Shown here piece after piece: positions 19,839 to 29,793 of a stretch of 64,000 nt of DNA (the stretch's first letter is position 1; each line of letters opens with the position of its first letter). The position numbers and the translations under genes were made by a program. Under the pieces are notes generated by a model that was given only the letters and a program-made list of their open reading frames with translations, ran no database searches and was not told the DNA's origin. This stretch comes from Nocardia cyriacigeorgica GUH-2 (GTDB lineage: Bacteria > Actinomycetota > Actinomycetes > Mycobacteriales > Mycobacteriaceae). Where the stretch lies: positions 1 to 64,000 of the forward strand of contig NC_016887.1 in NCBI RefSeq assembly GCF_000284035.1. Reading direction: 5' to 3'.

Positions 19839-20849
19839 ATGGGTGACGCAATAGTCGCCGAGGGTCTCGTCAAACGATACGGCCCGCAGGTCGCCCTCGA
19901 TGGACTCGATCTGACCGTGCCCGAGGGCACTGTCACCGCTCTGCTCGGTCCGAACGGCGCCGGGAAAACCACCACCGTGCGGGTCCTGACCACGCTGTTG
20001 ATCCCCGACGGCGGCCGTGCCACCGTCGCGGGCATCGATGTGCTGCGTGATCCGCGGGCACTGCGCCGCCGGATCGGTGCGTCGGGGCAGTACGCGGCGG
20101 TCGACGAGTACCTCACCGGCTTCGAGAACCTGGAAATGGTGGGACGCCTGTACCACATGGGCGTGCAGCGCAGTAAGGAACGCGCGCGCGAGTTGCTCGA
20201 CCGGTTCCGGCTCACCGATGCCGCCGATCGCCCGGTCAAGGGCTACTCCGGCGGTATGCGCCGGCGCCTGGACTTGGCCGGCGCGCTGGTCGCGGCGCCA
20301 CCGGTGCTGTTCCTCGACGAGCCGACCACCGGCCTCGACCCGCGGGCCCGGCTGGACCTGTGGGACGTGATCGAGGAACTCGTGGCCGGCGGCACCACCC
20401 TGCTGCTCACCACGCAGTACATGGAGGAGGCCGACCGCCTCGCCGATTCCATCGCGGTGATCGACCGCGGCAAGGTCATCGCCAAGGGCACCGCCGACGA
20501 GTTGAAGACCATGGTGGGTGGCGACCGCATCGAACTCACCGTCGACCATGTGGACAATCTGGCCGTCGCCCAGCAGGCGCTGGCGGGCCTGGCCGATGGC
20601 GAGATCCATCTGGAACCGGGTCTGCGCCGCATCATCGTGCCGGTCAGCAACGGTTCGCAGGCGCTGGTCGAGGCCGTCGGCAAGCTCAACGACCACAGCG
20701 TGAAGATCCACGACGTCGGCCTGCGCCGGCCGTCGCTGGACGACGTCTTCCTCACCCTCACCGGACACGAGGCCGAGGAAACGATCAACGCCGACGACGC
20801 GGCCGAGGGTCTCGGTGCGCTGGAAGCTACGGAAGGAAAGACCCGATGA
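19839..20849 (+). CDS. DrrA-type ABC exporter ATP-binding protein
   Basis: Nucleotide-binding subunit of a daunorubicin-resistance (DrrA) family ABC-2 exporter; 336 residues from the ATG at 19839, preceded by AGGAG. Walker A GPNGAGKTT begins at Gly37, the signature is GYSGGMRRRLD, and Walker B VLFLDEPTTGLD is followed by LLTTQYMEEAD. The C-terminal extension with the EEAD-to-GLRRPSLDDVFLTLTG region is typical of DrrA proteins. Likely exports a lipid, drug or siderophore-like molecule; the substrate cannot be read from sequence. Overlaps the permease gene by four bases (ATGA). Confidence 0.93.
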   Translation: MGDAIVAEGLVKRYGPQVALDGLDLTVPEGTVTALLGPNGAGKTTTVRVLTTLLIPDGGRATVAGIDVLRDPRALRRRIGASGQYAAVDEYLTGFENLEMVGRLYHMGVQRSKERARELLDRFRLTDAADRPVKGYSGGMRRRLDLAGALVAAPPVLFLDEPTTGLDPRARLDLWDVIEELVAGGTTLLLTTQYMEEADRLADSIAVIDRGKVIAKGTADELKTMVGGDRIELTVDHVDNLAVAQQALAGLADGEIHLEPGLRRIIVPVSNGSQALVEAVGKLNDHSVKIHDVGLRRPSLDDVFLTLTGHEAEETINADDAAEGLGALEATEGKTR

Positions 20850-21706
20850 CCGCGGTCAGCACCACGACGGTCGTGCCCGATCACGGCCCCGGTCTGGGCG
20901 AACGGCTCTCGACCGTATTCTCCGACACCATCACCATCACCAAGCGCAACGTCATCAAGATCAAGCGCGTGCCCGATGTGCTGATCTTCAGCACGCTCTC
21001 GCCGATCATGTTCGTGCTGCTGTTCGCCTACATCTTCGGCACGGCGATCAAGGTGCCCGGACTCGAGGGCGGCTACCGCGAATTCCTCATCGCCGGCATC
21101 TTCGCCCAGACCTGTGTGTTCGGCGCGACCTTCACCGGGCTGAGCCTGGTGGAGGACATGCAGAAGGGCATCATCGACCGATTCCGGTCGCTGCCGATGG
21201 AGCCGGTCGCGGTGCTCATCGGGCGCACCATCAGTGACGTCGTCATCAATGTGGTGAGCCTGGTGGTCATGTCGCTGACCGGCCTGATCGTCGGCTGGCG
21301 GATCCGTGGCTCGCTGCTGGACGCGGTGCTGGCCTACGTGTTGCTGCTGCTGTTCGCCTACGCGATCTCCTGGATCATGGCCTTCGTCGGGTTGATCGTG
21401 CGGGCGCCGGAGGTGTTCAACAACGCCAGCTTCATGGTGATCTTCCCGCTCACCTTCCTGGCCAACACCTTCGTGCCGATCGAGGAACTGCCGACGGTGC
21501 TGCGGGTGTTCGCCGAATGGAACCCGGTCTCGGCGGTCACGCAGGCGATCCGCGAATTGTTCGGCAACACCTCGCCGGTGGCACCGCCGCCGGATACCTG
21601 GCCGATGCAGCATCCGGTCGCGACGACCCTGATCTGGGTGGTGGTGATCCTGGCGGTCTTCGTCCCGCTGACCCTGTGGCGGTACAAGCGCAGCGTCAGC
21701 CGCTGA
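20846..21706 (+). CDS. ABC-2 type permease (DrrB-like)
   Basis: Membrane partner of the preceding ATPase; 286 residues, start ATG 20846 overlapping the upstream stop. Six hydrophobic segments are visible, including VLIFSTLSPIMFVLLFAYIF near residue 50. The ABC-2 motif region reads FLANTFVPIEELPTVLRVFAEWNPVS, and the protein ends with a membrane helix and a basic KRSVSR tail. The coupled arrangement implies one exporter of two half-components, probably working as a 2+2 complex. Confidence 0.93.
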   Translation: MTAVSTTTVVPDHGPGLGERLSTVFSDTITITKRNVIKIKRVPDVLIFSTLSPIMFVLLFAYIFGTAIKVPGLEGGYREFLIAGIFAQTCVFGATFTGLSLVEDMQKGIIDRFRSLPMEPVAVLIGRTISDVVINVVSLVVMSLTGLIVGWRIRGSLLDAVLAYVLLLLFAYAISWIMAFVGLIVRAPEVFNNASFMVIFPLTFLANTFVPIEELPTVLRVFAEWNPVSAVTQAIRELFGNTSPVAPPPDTWPMQHPVATTLIWVVVILAVFVPLTLWRYKRSVSR

Positions 21707-21709
21707 GCC

Positions 21710-21922
21710 TCAGCCCTGCGATTCCGCGCCGGTTCCCGCCTCGGGGGCCGGCGCGGACCCGTTGCGGGAGTAGCCGATCCGCGGCGGGGCCGGGGCCGGT
21801 TCCGGCGGCAGCGGGCGCTTGGCGCGGGCCAGCCAGGCGGCACCGCCCGCGGCCGCGACGGCGGCAGCGGTCAGAAGCCGATTACGGGAACGCGAAGACA
21901 GGTGCAGGGACCTCGAGCTCAT
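21710..21922 (-). CDS. Small single-helix protein, unknown
   Basis: 70 residues; one N-terminal hydrophobic helix (LLTAAAVAAAGGAAWLA), then a Pro/Ala-rich tail. Convergent with the ABC permease (three-base gap). Codon use is like the neighbours. I do not recognise it; a membrane-anchored peptide is the most that can be said. Confidence 0.5.
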   Translation of the reverse strand: MSSRSLHLSSRSRNRLLTAAAVAAAGGAAWLARAKRPLPPEPAPAPPRIGYSRNGSAPAPEAGTGAESQG

Positions 21923-22052
21923 GGATCAACTCTGACACAGACCCGCGGCCCGCGCACCGAACCCCAGGTCAGGGCACTGCCGAAGGAGTCATGGCACGAT
22001 GGTCGGGTGACCATGACCGCGTCGGCGCCGCCGGCACGATTCGAATGAGCCG

Positions 22053-22925
22053 ATGAACCCCCAACCTCCCGCGACGACGTGTGTCCGGCACCCCGATCGG
22101 GTGACCGGTCTGGCCTGCACCCGGTGCGGTCGCCCCGCCTGCCCGGAATGCTTACGACCGGCCTCGGTCGGCCAGCACTGTGTGGACTGCCTGCGCGCCG
22201 ATCAGCGCAACGCACCCCAGGTGCGGACGGTATCGACGGCGGCGGCCTCGCGGGTGCGGATTCCGTATGTCACCTACGCGTTGATCGCGGTGAACGTCGC
22301 GGTCTTCGCCGTCACCGCCGCGCAGGCGCGCAGCCTGGTCGACAACTACAACGGCTCCTCGCTGTTCCTGCGCTGGGTGATGTTCCCGCCCGCGGTGGCC
22401 GACGGCGATTGGGTGCGGGTGATCGGCTCCGGTTTCCTGCACTACGGGCCGATCCATCTGCTGCTCAACATGTTCGCGCTGTATGTGGTCGGCCGCGATA
22501 TCGAGCTGGTCCTCGGCCGCTCGCGCTATCTCGCGGTCTACCTGGTCTCGCTGCTCGGCGGTTCGGCCGCGGTCATGGTGTTCTCCCAGGACAGCCTCAC
22601 CGCGGGTGCGTCCGGCGCGGTCTACGGCCTGTTCGGCGCCATCACGGTGATATTGATCCGGTTGCGGCAGAACGCCACCAACATGTTCATCATCATCGGC
22701 ATCAACGTCTTCATCAGCTTCTCGCTGCCCGGCATCTCGCTGTTCGGCCATCTCGGCGGCCTCGCCGCTGGCACGCTGGCCACCCTCGGGATTCTGTTCC
22801 TGCCTGCGTGGTTGAAGGCCGGTTCCACCAAGTCCGCGCAGCTCATCGGCTGGTCCGCGGTGGGGGTGGTGGCGGTGGCCTCGCTCGCGGTGATCGGGGT
22901 GACGGCGGCGACGCTGCTGCCGTGA
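22053..22925 (+). CDS. Rhomboid protease with N-terminal zinc finger
   Basis: Intramembrane serine protease; 290 residues. The N terminus (residues 9-46) has a B-box-like zinc-binding pattern of Cys and His pairs (CVRH, CTRC, CPEC, CVDC). The membrane part has six or seven helices with the rhomboid signatures HYGPIHLLLNMFALYVVG, GASGAVYG (catalytic Ser187) and FGHLGG (His233), forming the Ser-His dyad. It resembles mycobacterial rhomboid Rv0110. In M. tuberculosis this place near crgA is held by the cyclophilin ppiA, absent here. Confidence 0.95.
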   Translation: MNPQPPATTCVRHPDRVTGLACTRCGRPACPECLRPASVGQHCVDCLRADQRNAPQVRTVSTAAASRVRIPYVTYALIAVNVAVFAVTAAQARSLVDNYNGSSLFLRWVMFPPAVADGDWVRVIGSGFLHYGPIHLLLNMFALYVVGRDIELVLGRSRYLAVYLVSLLGGSAAVMVFSQDSLTAGASGAVYGLFGAITVILIRLRQNATNMFIIIGINVFISFSLPGISLFGHLGGLAAGTLATLGILFLPAWLKAGSTKSAQLIGWSAVGVVAVASLAVIGVTAATLLP

Positions 22926-22954
22926 GGCGGTGCGCAGACTATGCCGAGGCGGAA

Positions 22955-22970
22955 TGTTTCACGCGAAACC
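22955..22970. other. parS: parS-like ParB binding site
   Basis: TGTTTCACGCGAAACC: within the 14-base parS core only one base differs (C for T in CACGTG). It lies in the 87-base gap between convergent genes, a usual location for an intergenic parS, about 20 kb from oriC. Confidence 0.7.
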
Positions 22971-23012
22971 ACCACGCTGCACGAAGTGGAACGGTGAACG
23001 TGGCGGCAACGC

Positions 23013-23468
23013 TCAGGGCCGGGTGACGTCCCCGCTCAACCGCAGCTGCTCGACCAGCACGTCGTAGACATCTTCGGGATGGGTGCCCACATCCCAGCGC
23101 CCGAAGATGAGCAGCCGCTCGGCGTCGTTGTGGATGAGTTCGATCTCCAGCATCGGCATCCGGCGGCCGAGGCGGCGGTAGTAGACGATGCGGGCCCGCA
23201 GAATCTGGTCCGGACGGTATTCAGTGGGGCCGGTCAGCGAGCGCACCACCAGCCGTGGATCCGCGCCCGGAATCACCGACAGTCGCGGACGCTGCCGGAA
23301 CCCGAGCCCGGCCAGTCCCAGCAACAACACCGCGGCCAGGCCGATGAGCAACCGGCCGGGTGGATCGGTGTTCAGCACGGCGACCACGGCAAGGATGACG
23401 CCGCCTGCGGTCGCCGCGACCAGCGCGGACAGCGGGGTGGTCCACGAAAGGCGCGCCTCAGGATTCAC
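23013..23468 (-). CDS. PH-domain membrane protein (Rv0010c-type)
   Basis: 151 residues from the GTG at 23468. Two membrane helices (ALVAATAGGVILAVVAVL; LLIGLAAVLLLGLAGLGF) are followed by a short PH-like domain with LSVIPGADPRLVVRSLTGP and LLIFGRWDVGTHPEDVYDVL. Matches the mycobacterial protein encoded next to crgA (Rv0010c); function unknown. DnaA-box-like sites lie directly upstream of its start. Confidence 0.8.
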   Translation of the reverse strand: MNPEARLSWTTPLSALVAATAGGVILAVVAVLNTDPPGRLLIGLAAVLLLGLAGLGFRQRPRLSVIPGADPRLVVRSLTGPTEYRPDQILRARIVYYRRLGRRMPMLEIELIHNDAERLLIFGRWDVGTHPEDVYDVLVEQLRLSGDVTRP

Positions 23469-23480
23469 GATGTCCTCGAG

Positions 23481-23501
23481 TTGTCCACAGGTTCATCCAC
23501 A
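23481..23501 (+). promoter_or_regulatory. DnaA box pair outside oriC
   Basis: TTGTCCACA (23481-23489) followed by TCATCCACA (23493-23501), immediately preceded by TCCTCGAG (23473-23480). The CTCGAG plus DnaA box combination repeats the composition of the oriC elements. Located between crgA and the PH-domain gene, both on the minus strand, in the PH-domain gene promoter region. Confidence 0.55.
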
Positions 23502-23548
23502 GGTGTGTATGAATGACACGTCTGTAATACGGCCACCGGAAACCAGGC

Positions 23549-23815
23549 TCAGCGCCACCTCATGGTCATGATCAGGCCGATCACCATCAGGCCGAAGCCG
23601 ATCAGGAAGTTCCACGCGTCGAGGTCGCGCATCCAGCTGATCTGGTCGCCGGCGAGGTAGTACACAAGCAGCCACACCAGGCCTGCGAGCATGAACCCGA
23701 GCATGATGGCGACGTACCAGACCGGCGACGGTCCGACGGCCTTCACCTTCACCGGGGTCCGGCTGGCGGGGGAGCTGGAGTAGTCGGTCTTCTTACGGAC
23801 CTTGGACTTGGGCAT
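23549..23815 (-). CDS. crgA: Cell division protein CrgA
   Basis: Small divisome membrane protein that in mycobacteria and Streptomyces interacts with FtsZ, FtsQ, FtsI and CwsA. 88 residues; basic, Ser/Thr-rich N terminus ([12 protein letters not shown]), then two membrane helices ([24 protein letters not shown] and [21 protein letters not shown]) linked by [13 protein letters not shown], all family hallmarks. Synteny with PH-domain and pabA/trpG genes is conserved. Confidence 0.95.
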   Translation of the reverse strand: MPKSKVRKKTDYSSSPASRTPVKVKAVGPSPVWYVAIMLGFMLAGLVWLLVYYLAGDQISWMRDLDAWNFLIGFGLMVIGLIMTMRWR

Positions 23816-23929
23816 GACGTCCTCGAATTCGGCGAACAGGGCAATACCGGCGTCCCTCCGGTTCCCTCTAGGCTATCCCAACTGGTAATGGATGCGGCGG
23901 CCTGTGGGTCGGCCACGTAATCTCGAACC

Positions 23930-24574
23930 ATGCGCGTTCTGGTCGTCGACAATTACGACAGCTTCGTCTACAACCTGGTCCAGTACCTGGGTCAACTGGG
24001 TGCCGAGGCCGAAGTCTGGCGCAACGACGACCAGCGCCTGGCCGATCTGGACGCGGTGGCCGCCGAATTCGACGGCATCCTCATCAGCCCAGGGCCGGGC
24101 ACCCCGGACCGTGCGGGCGCCAGCATCGAGCTGGTCCACGCCGCCGCCCGGCAACGCACCCCGTTGCTCGGGGTGTGCCTGGGCCATCAGTCCATCGGCG
24201 CGGCCTTCGGCGCCACCGTCACCCGGGCGCCGGAGCTGCTGCACGGTAAGACCAGCGAGGTCTTCCACATCGGGGCCGGTGTGCTGGCCGGGCTGCCCGA
24301 TCCGTTCACCGCCACCCGCTATCACTCGCTCACCGTCCTCGAAGACACGCTGCCCGAGGAGATCGAGGTGCTCGGCCGCACCGAAAGCGGCATCGTGATG
24401 GCCATGCGCCATCATGAGCTGCCCATCCACGGCGTGCAGTTCCATCCGGAATCGGTGCTCACCCAGGGCGGGCACCGGATGCTGGCCAACTGGCTCGAGG
24501 TGTGCGGCGAACGGCCCGCCGAGGGCCTGGTGGAGATGCTGGAGGCGGAGGTCGCGGCGCTGGCGATCACATGA
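23930..24574 (+). CDS. pabA: Glutamine amidotransferase PabA/TrpG
   Basis: Component II of aminodeoxychorismate or anthranilate synthase, hydrolysing glutamine to supply ammonia to the partner synthase. 214 residues. Class I glutaminase motifs: GPGTPDRAG, nucleophile Cys83 in GVCLGHQ, and the His-Glu pair in GVQFHPES. No synthase component I gene is nearby, so pabA versus trpG (the name of the M. tuberculosis Rv0013 homologue) cannot be decided; it may serve both. TAATCT (23918-23923) lies six bases before the ATG, indicating a leaderless transcript. Overlaps the next gene by four bases. Confidence 0.9.
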   Translation: MRVLVVDNYDSFVYNLVQYLGQLGAEAEVWRNDDQRLADLDAVAAEFDGILISPGPGTPDRAGASIELVHAAARQRTPLLGVCLGHQSIGAAFGATVTRAPELLHGKTSEVFHIGAGVLAGLPDPFTATRYHSLTVLEDTLPEEIEVLGRTESGIVMAMRHHELPIHGVQFHPESVLTQGGHRMLANWLEVCGERPAEGLVEMLEAEVAALAIT

Positions 24575-25251
24575 GCCGGCCGTACGTGCTGCTGTCGGTG
24601 GCCATGAGCGTCGACGGTTATATCGACGACGCGAGCCAACAGCGGTTGCTGCTGTCGGGTGCCGAGGATTTCGACCGGGTCGACCGAATCCGCGCCGAAT
24701 CCGACGCCATCCTGGTCGGCGCCCAGACCCTGCGCAGCGACAACCCCCGGTTGCTGGTCAACGACGACGCCCGCCGCGCCCAGCGGCTGGCCGTCGGCAA
24801 ACCCGAGTACCCGCTCAAGGTGACCGTGACCGCGAGCGGTGACCTCGATCCGGCGCTGCGGTTCTGGCATCACGGTGGGGACAAGCTCGTCTACACGACC
24901 ACCGACGGCGCGGTCCGGCTCGGCGATCGACTGGGTGACACCGCCGAGGTCGTCGCCCTCGGTGCAGAAATCGAGCTCGGTCGCTTGCTCGACGATCTCG
25001 GCGAACGCGGGATCGAACGGCTGATGGTCGAGGGCGGCACCCGCATGCTCACCGGCTTCCTCGCCGCCGATCTCGCCGATGAGCTGGTGCTGGCCGTCGC
25101 GCCGCTGCTCGTCGGTGACACTGCCGCACCGCGGGTGCTCGACCCGGCCGACTACCCCGGGGGTTCGCGGCGGCGGATGCACTTGGCCGAGGTGGACCGG
25201 GCCGGTGACGTCGCGGTTCTGCGCTATCTGCCCAAGACCATGACCGGCTGA
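24571..25251 (+). CDS. RibD C-terminal/DHFR-fold reductase
   Basis: 226 residues; ATG overlaps the pabA stop. The RibD_C (dihydrofolate-reductase-like) fold starts with PYVLLSVAMSVDGYIDD, has the LVGAQTLRSDNP nucleotide-binding strand-loop, and ends with VEGGTRMLTGFLAADLADEL, the conserved substrate-site segment of pyrimidine reductases. Riboflavin-type RibD proteins fuse this to an N-terminal deaminase. Here the deaminase is a separate gene placed after it. Could reduce a deaminated pyrimidine or pterin-like intermediate using NADPH; the pathway is not known. Confidence 0.85.
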   Translation: MSRPYVLLSVAMSVDGYIDDASQQRLLLSGAEDFDRVDRIRAESDAILVGAQTLRSDNPRLLVNDDARRAQRLAVGKPEYPLKVTVTASGDLDPALRFWHHGGDKLVYTTTDGAVRLGDRLGDTAEVVALGAEIELGRLLDDLGERGIERLMVEGGTRMLTGFLAADLADELVLAVAPLLVGDTAAPRVLDPADYPGGSRRRMHLAEVDRAGDVAVLRYLPKTMTG

Positions 25252-25272
25252 GCCCGGACCGAGGAGGCCACA

Positions 25273-25731
25273 GTGACTGCCCCATCGACCGACCACAACT
25301 GGATGCTGCGGGCGATCACCCTCGCCCGCCTCGCCCCGCGCAGCGAGTCGGCCTTCTCGGTGGGTGCGGTGATCGTGGCCGGCGGCGTCGAGATCAGCTC
25401 CGGCTATTCGCGCGAAACCGATCCCAAGGTGCACGCGGAAGAATCCGCGCTGGACAAACTGGCCGCGGACGATCCCCGGTTGGCGGATGCCACCGTTTAC
25501 AGCACCCTCGAACCGTGTTCGGAACGCGCCACCGCGACGCGGCTGCCGTGCACCGAGCGAATCCTGCGGGCCGGGATTCCCCGGGTCGTGATCGCCTGGC
25601 GGGAACCGTCGACCTTCGTCACCGACTGTGTCGGGGTGGAACGGCTGCGGCAGCACGGCGTCGAGGTGGTCGAACTACCGGAACTGGCCGAGGCGGCGAT
25701 GTCGATGAACCGCCACCTCGACCTGTCCTGA
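25273..25731 (+). CDS. RibD-type nucleoside/pyrimidine deaminase
   Basis: 152 residues from GTG 25273 with GAGGAGG upstream. Zinc-dependent cytidine-deaminase fold of the RibD N-terminal type: HAEES supplies the His ligand and catalytic Glu, and PCSERATATRLPC supplies the two Cys ligands. Located 21 bases after the reductase gene, so pabA, reductase and deaminase are very probably one operon. A housekeeping ribD would be fused, so this pair likely serves a different pyrimidine or pterin route. Confidence 0.85.
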   Translation: MTAPSTDHNWMLRAITLARLAPRSESAFSVGAVIVAGGVEISSGYSRETDPKVHAEESALDKLAADDPRLADATVYSTLEPCSERATATRLPCTERILRAGIPRVVIAWREPSTFVTDCVGVERLRQHGVEVVELPELAEAAMSMNRHLDLS

Positions 25732-25744
25732 CCGGATCGGTGCG

Positions 25745-26164
25745 TCACGGCCTGCCGTAGACGGCGGTGACGAACTCGCCGAGCTGATTGTCATCGAGAT
25801 GTCTGGCCAGATCGGCCTCGCTGATCATGCCGATCAGGCGCTTGTTCTCGATCACCGGCATGCGTTTGACCTGGTGGGTCTCCATTTCGTCGAGCACTTC
25901 GTCGACGTCGGCGTCGGCGGAGATCCAGCGCGGGGTCGCTTCGCAGAGTTCGGCCGCGCGGGTGCCCGACGGGGACAGACCCTGGGCGATGCACTTCACC
26001 ACGATGTCGCGGTCGGTGATGATGCCGCACATCCGTTCGTTCTCGTCGGCGATGACGAGCGAACCGACACCGAGTTCGGCCATCACGCGGGCCGCCTGGG
26101 CGACCGTTTGATCTCGGGAAATCCACTGAGCGCCGGGCTTCATGATGTCCCTGGCAGTGGTCAT
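25745..26164 (-). CDS. Two-CBS-domain protein (Hrp1-like)
   Basis: 139 residues made almost wholly of two CBS motifs: residues about 8-60 (ISRDQTVAQAARVMAELGVG then GIITDRDIVVK) and about 75-130 (ISADADVDEVLDEMETHQVKRMPVIENKRLIGMISEADL). CBS pairs sense adenylate nucleotides. The architecture matches the hypoxic response protein 1 of mycobacteria, but no DosR-type box was looked up and function is unproven. ATG 26164 has GAGGAGG upstream. Confidence 0.85.
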   Translation of the reverse strand: MTTARDIMKPGAQWISRDQTVAQAARVMAELGVGSLVIADENERMCGIITDRDIVVKCIAQGLSPSGTRAAELCEATPRWISADADVDEVLDEMETHQVKRMPVIENKRLIGMISEADLARHLDDNQLGEFVTAVYGRP

Positions 26165-26301
26165 CTGGGCTACCTCCTCATGGATTCAGCTGAGCTGATC
26201 GGGATGGAGCCCATCAATTGTCGCACCGCACGGACCGACCGGTTCGGTGAATCGGCATCCCGGCAACCCGGGATTCGCGGCCGGTCCGGCGAGCGGGCCG
26301 A

Positions 26302-28235
26302 TCACGGCGGGCCGAGCGGCAGCACTCCGGTGTAGATGACGACCGAGCTGTTGCGCCCGACCGAGGAGCCGGCCGCCGGCTGCTGGTTGAGCACCTTGCC
26401 GACATTCGCCGAATCCAGCGTGACCTGGGTGTTCTGCACGATCTGGGTGGTCGAGCCGGTCCAGCCGGCCTGGCGCAGCCGGTCGATGGCCTGCGAGGCG
26501 TTCAACCCGACCAGGCTGGGCATGGTGAACTCGGCGCCGAGGGAGACCTGCACCGTGACGGTGGAGCCCTTTTCGGCGTTGGAGCCGCCGGCCGGGCTGG
26601 TCGCGATGACCTCGCCCTTGGGCCGCGACGAGGCGACCTCCTGGACGACGACCTTGAAACCGGCACCGTCGGCGAGATTCGGCCGGGCGACATCGATGTC
26701 CTGGCCCACCACATCGGGCACCCGGACCTGCTCGGGCCCGCTGCCGATGGTGACCTTGACGGCCCGATCCACCTCGACGCTGGCGCCCTCGGCCGGGTTC
26801 TGGCCGATCACCTTGTCCAGCTCGGCGGTGCTGGAGGCCTCCTTGTCGACCTGGGGATCCAGGCGCAAGCCGATGGCATTGAGCTTCTGTTCGGCCTGCT
26901 GCTGGGTCAGCCCGGTCAGCCGGGGAACCTGCACCTGCGCCGGTCCGGTGGAGACGTGCAGGGTGATGGTGCTGCCCTCGTCGACCCGGGAACCGCCGAG
27001 CGGCTGGGTGGCGATGACGTTGCCCGGTGCGACCCTGGCGTCGGGTTTCTCCTGGATGGCGACGTGGAAACCGAGGTCCTCGAGCTTGCGCTCGGCCTCC
27101 TGCACCGAACTGTTCGACAGGTCCGGCACCGCCACCTGGTCGGGCTTGCTGCCCGGCCCGATCAGTACCCAGAACAGGGCGATCGCGACGATCACCGCGG
27201 CCACCGCGCCCAACGTCAGATAGGCGGTGCGGCGCGGGCTGGGTGAGTCGACCGGATCCTGCTCACCGGTGTCGTCGTTGCCGCGGTAGGCGGAGCGGTC
27301 GTGGTTGTCGACGGTGTGGAAGGACCGCGGCGCCGGTTCCTCGGAGCCGAGGATGGTGGTGCGGTCCTCGTCGGTCATCACCATCGGCGCGCTGGGCTTC
27401 TGCCCGCCGAGCACCCGGATCAGGTCCGCGCGCATCTCGGCGGCGGTCTGGTACCGGTTGGCGGGGTTCTTGCTCATCGCCTTGAGCACCACCGAATCCA
27501 GTTCGCGTGGCACCCCGTCGTGCACGTGCGAGGGCAGCCGCGGATCCTCGCGCACGTGCTGGTAGGCCACCGCCACCGGTGAGTCGCCGGTGAAAGGCGG
27601 TTCGCCGGTGAGGATCTCGAAGAGCACACAGCCCACCGAGTACACATCCGAGCGCGCGTCGACCGATTCGCCGCGCGCCTGTTCCGGCGAGAGGTATTGC
27701 GCGGTACCGATGACGGCGGCGGTCTGCGTCATCGGGTTGGCGGCGTCGGCGATGGCGCGGGCGATGCCGAAGTCCATCACCTTCACCGCGCCGGACCGGT
27801 TGATCATGATGTTGGCCGGCTTCATATCGCGGTGCACGATGCCGGCCTTGTGGCTGAAATCCAGTGCGGCGCAGACGTCGGCGATGATCTCCATCGCCCG
27901 GCGCGGCGGCAGCGGGCCCTTACCGCGCACGATGTCGCGCAGCGTCTCGCCGTCGACGTACTCCATCACGATGTAGGGCAGCGGGCCGCCGTCGACCTCG
28001 GCCTCGCCGGTGTCGTAGACCGCGACGATGGCCGGATGGTTCAACGCGGCCGCGTTCTGCGCCTCCCGTTTGAAGCGCAGATAGAACGTGGGGTCGCGGG
28101 CCAGATCGGCGCGCAGCACCTTGATCGCCACATCCCGGCTCAGTCGCAGGTCGCGTGCCTTGTGGACCTCCGACATCCCGCCGAACCCGATGATCTCGCC
28201 CAGCTCGTACCGGGAGGAGAGATTCTTCGGGGTCG

Positions 28236-28239
<4 letters not shown>
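26302..28239 (-). CDS. pknB: Ser/Thr protein kinase PknB with PASTA domains
   Basis: Transmembrane kinase that senses muropeptides/lipid II and phosphorylates growth and division proteins. 645 residues. Kinase domain 1-280 with Gly-rich loop IGFGGMSEV, catalytic Lys40, [10 protein letters not shown] (catalytic Asp138) and DFGIARA; the activation loop has TQTAAVIGT, the usual double-Thr site. A juxtamembrane segment and one helix ([20 protein letters not shown]) precede four extracellular PASTA repeats ([40 protein letters not shown]). Overlaps pknA by four bases. Confidence 0.98.
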
Positions 28240-29756
<1,517 letters not shown>

Positions 29757-29793
29757 CGGTTTCCCCGCAGATTCACTCGCACATCCATCTCGT

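Noticed and set aside
19367..19846. 159-codon plus-strand frame before the ABC exporter, possibly a regulator
   Set aside because: Arg/Pro/Ser-rich without a helix-turn-helix or other domain, and it runs into the ABC gene's start; also competing minus-strand frames of equal quality.
25402..25420. TTCGCGCGAAACC as a further parS site
   Set aside because: Lacks the CACGTG centre and differs at too many core bases; sits in the deaminase coding region with ordinary codons.
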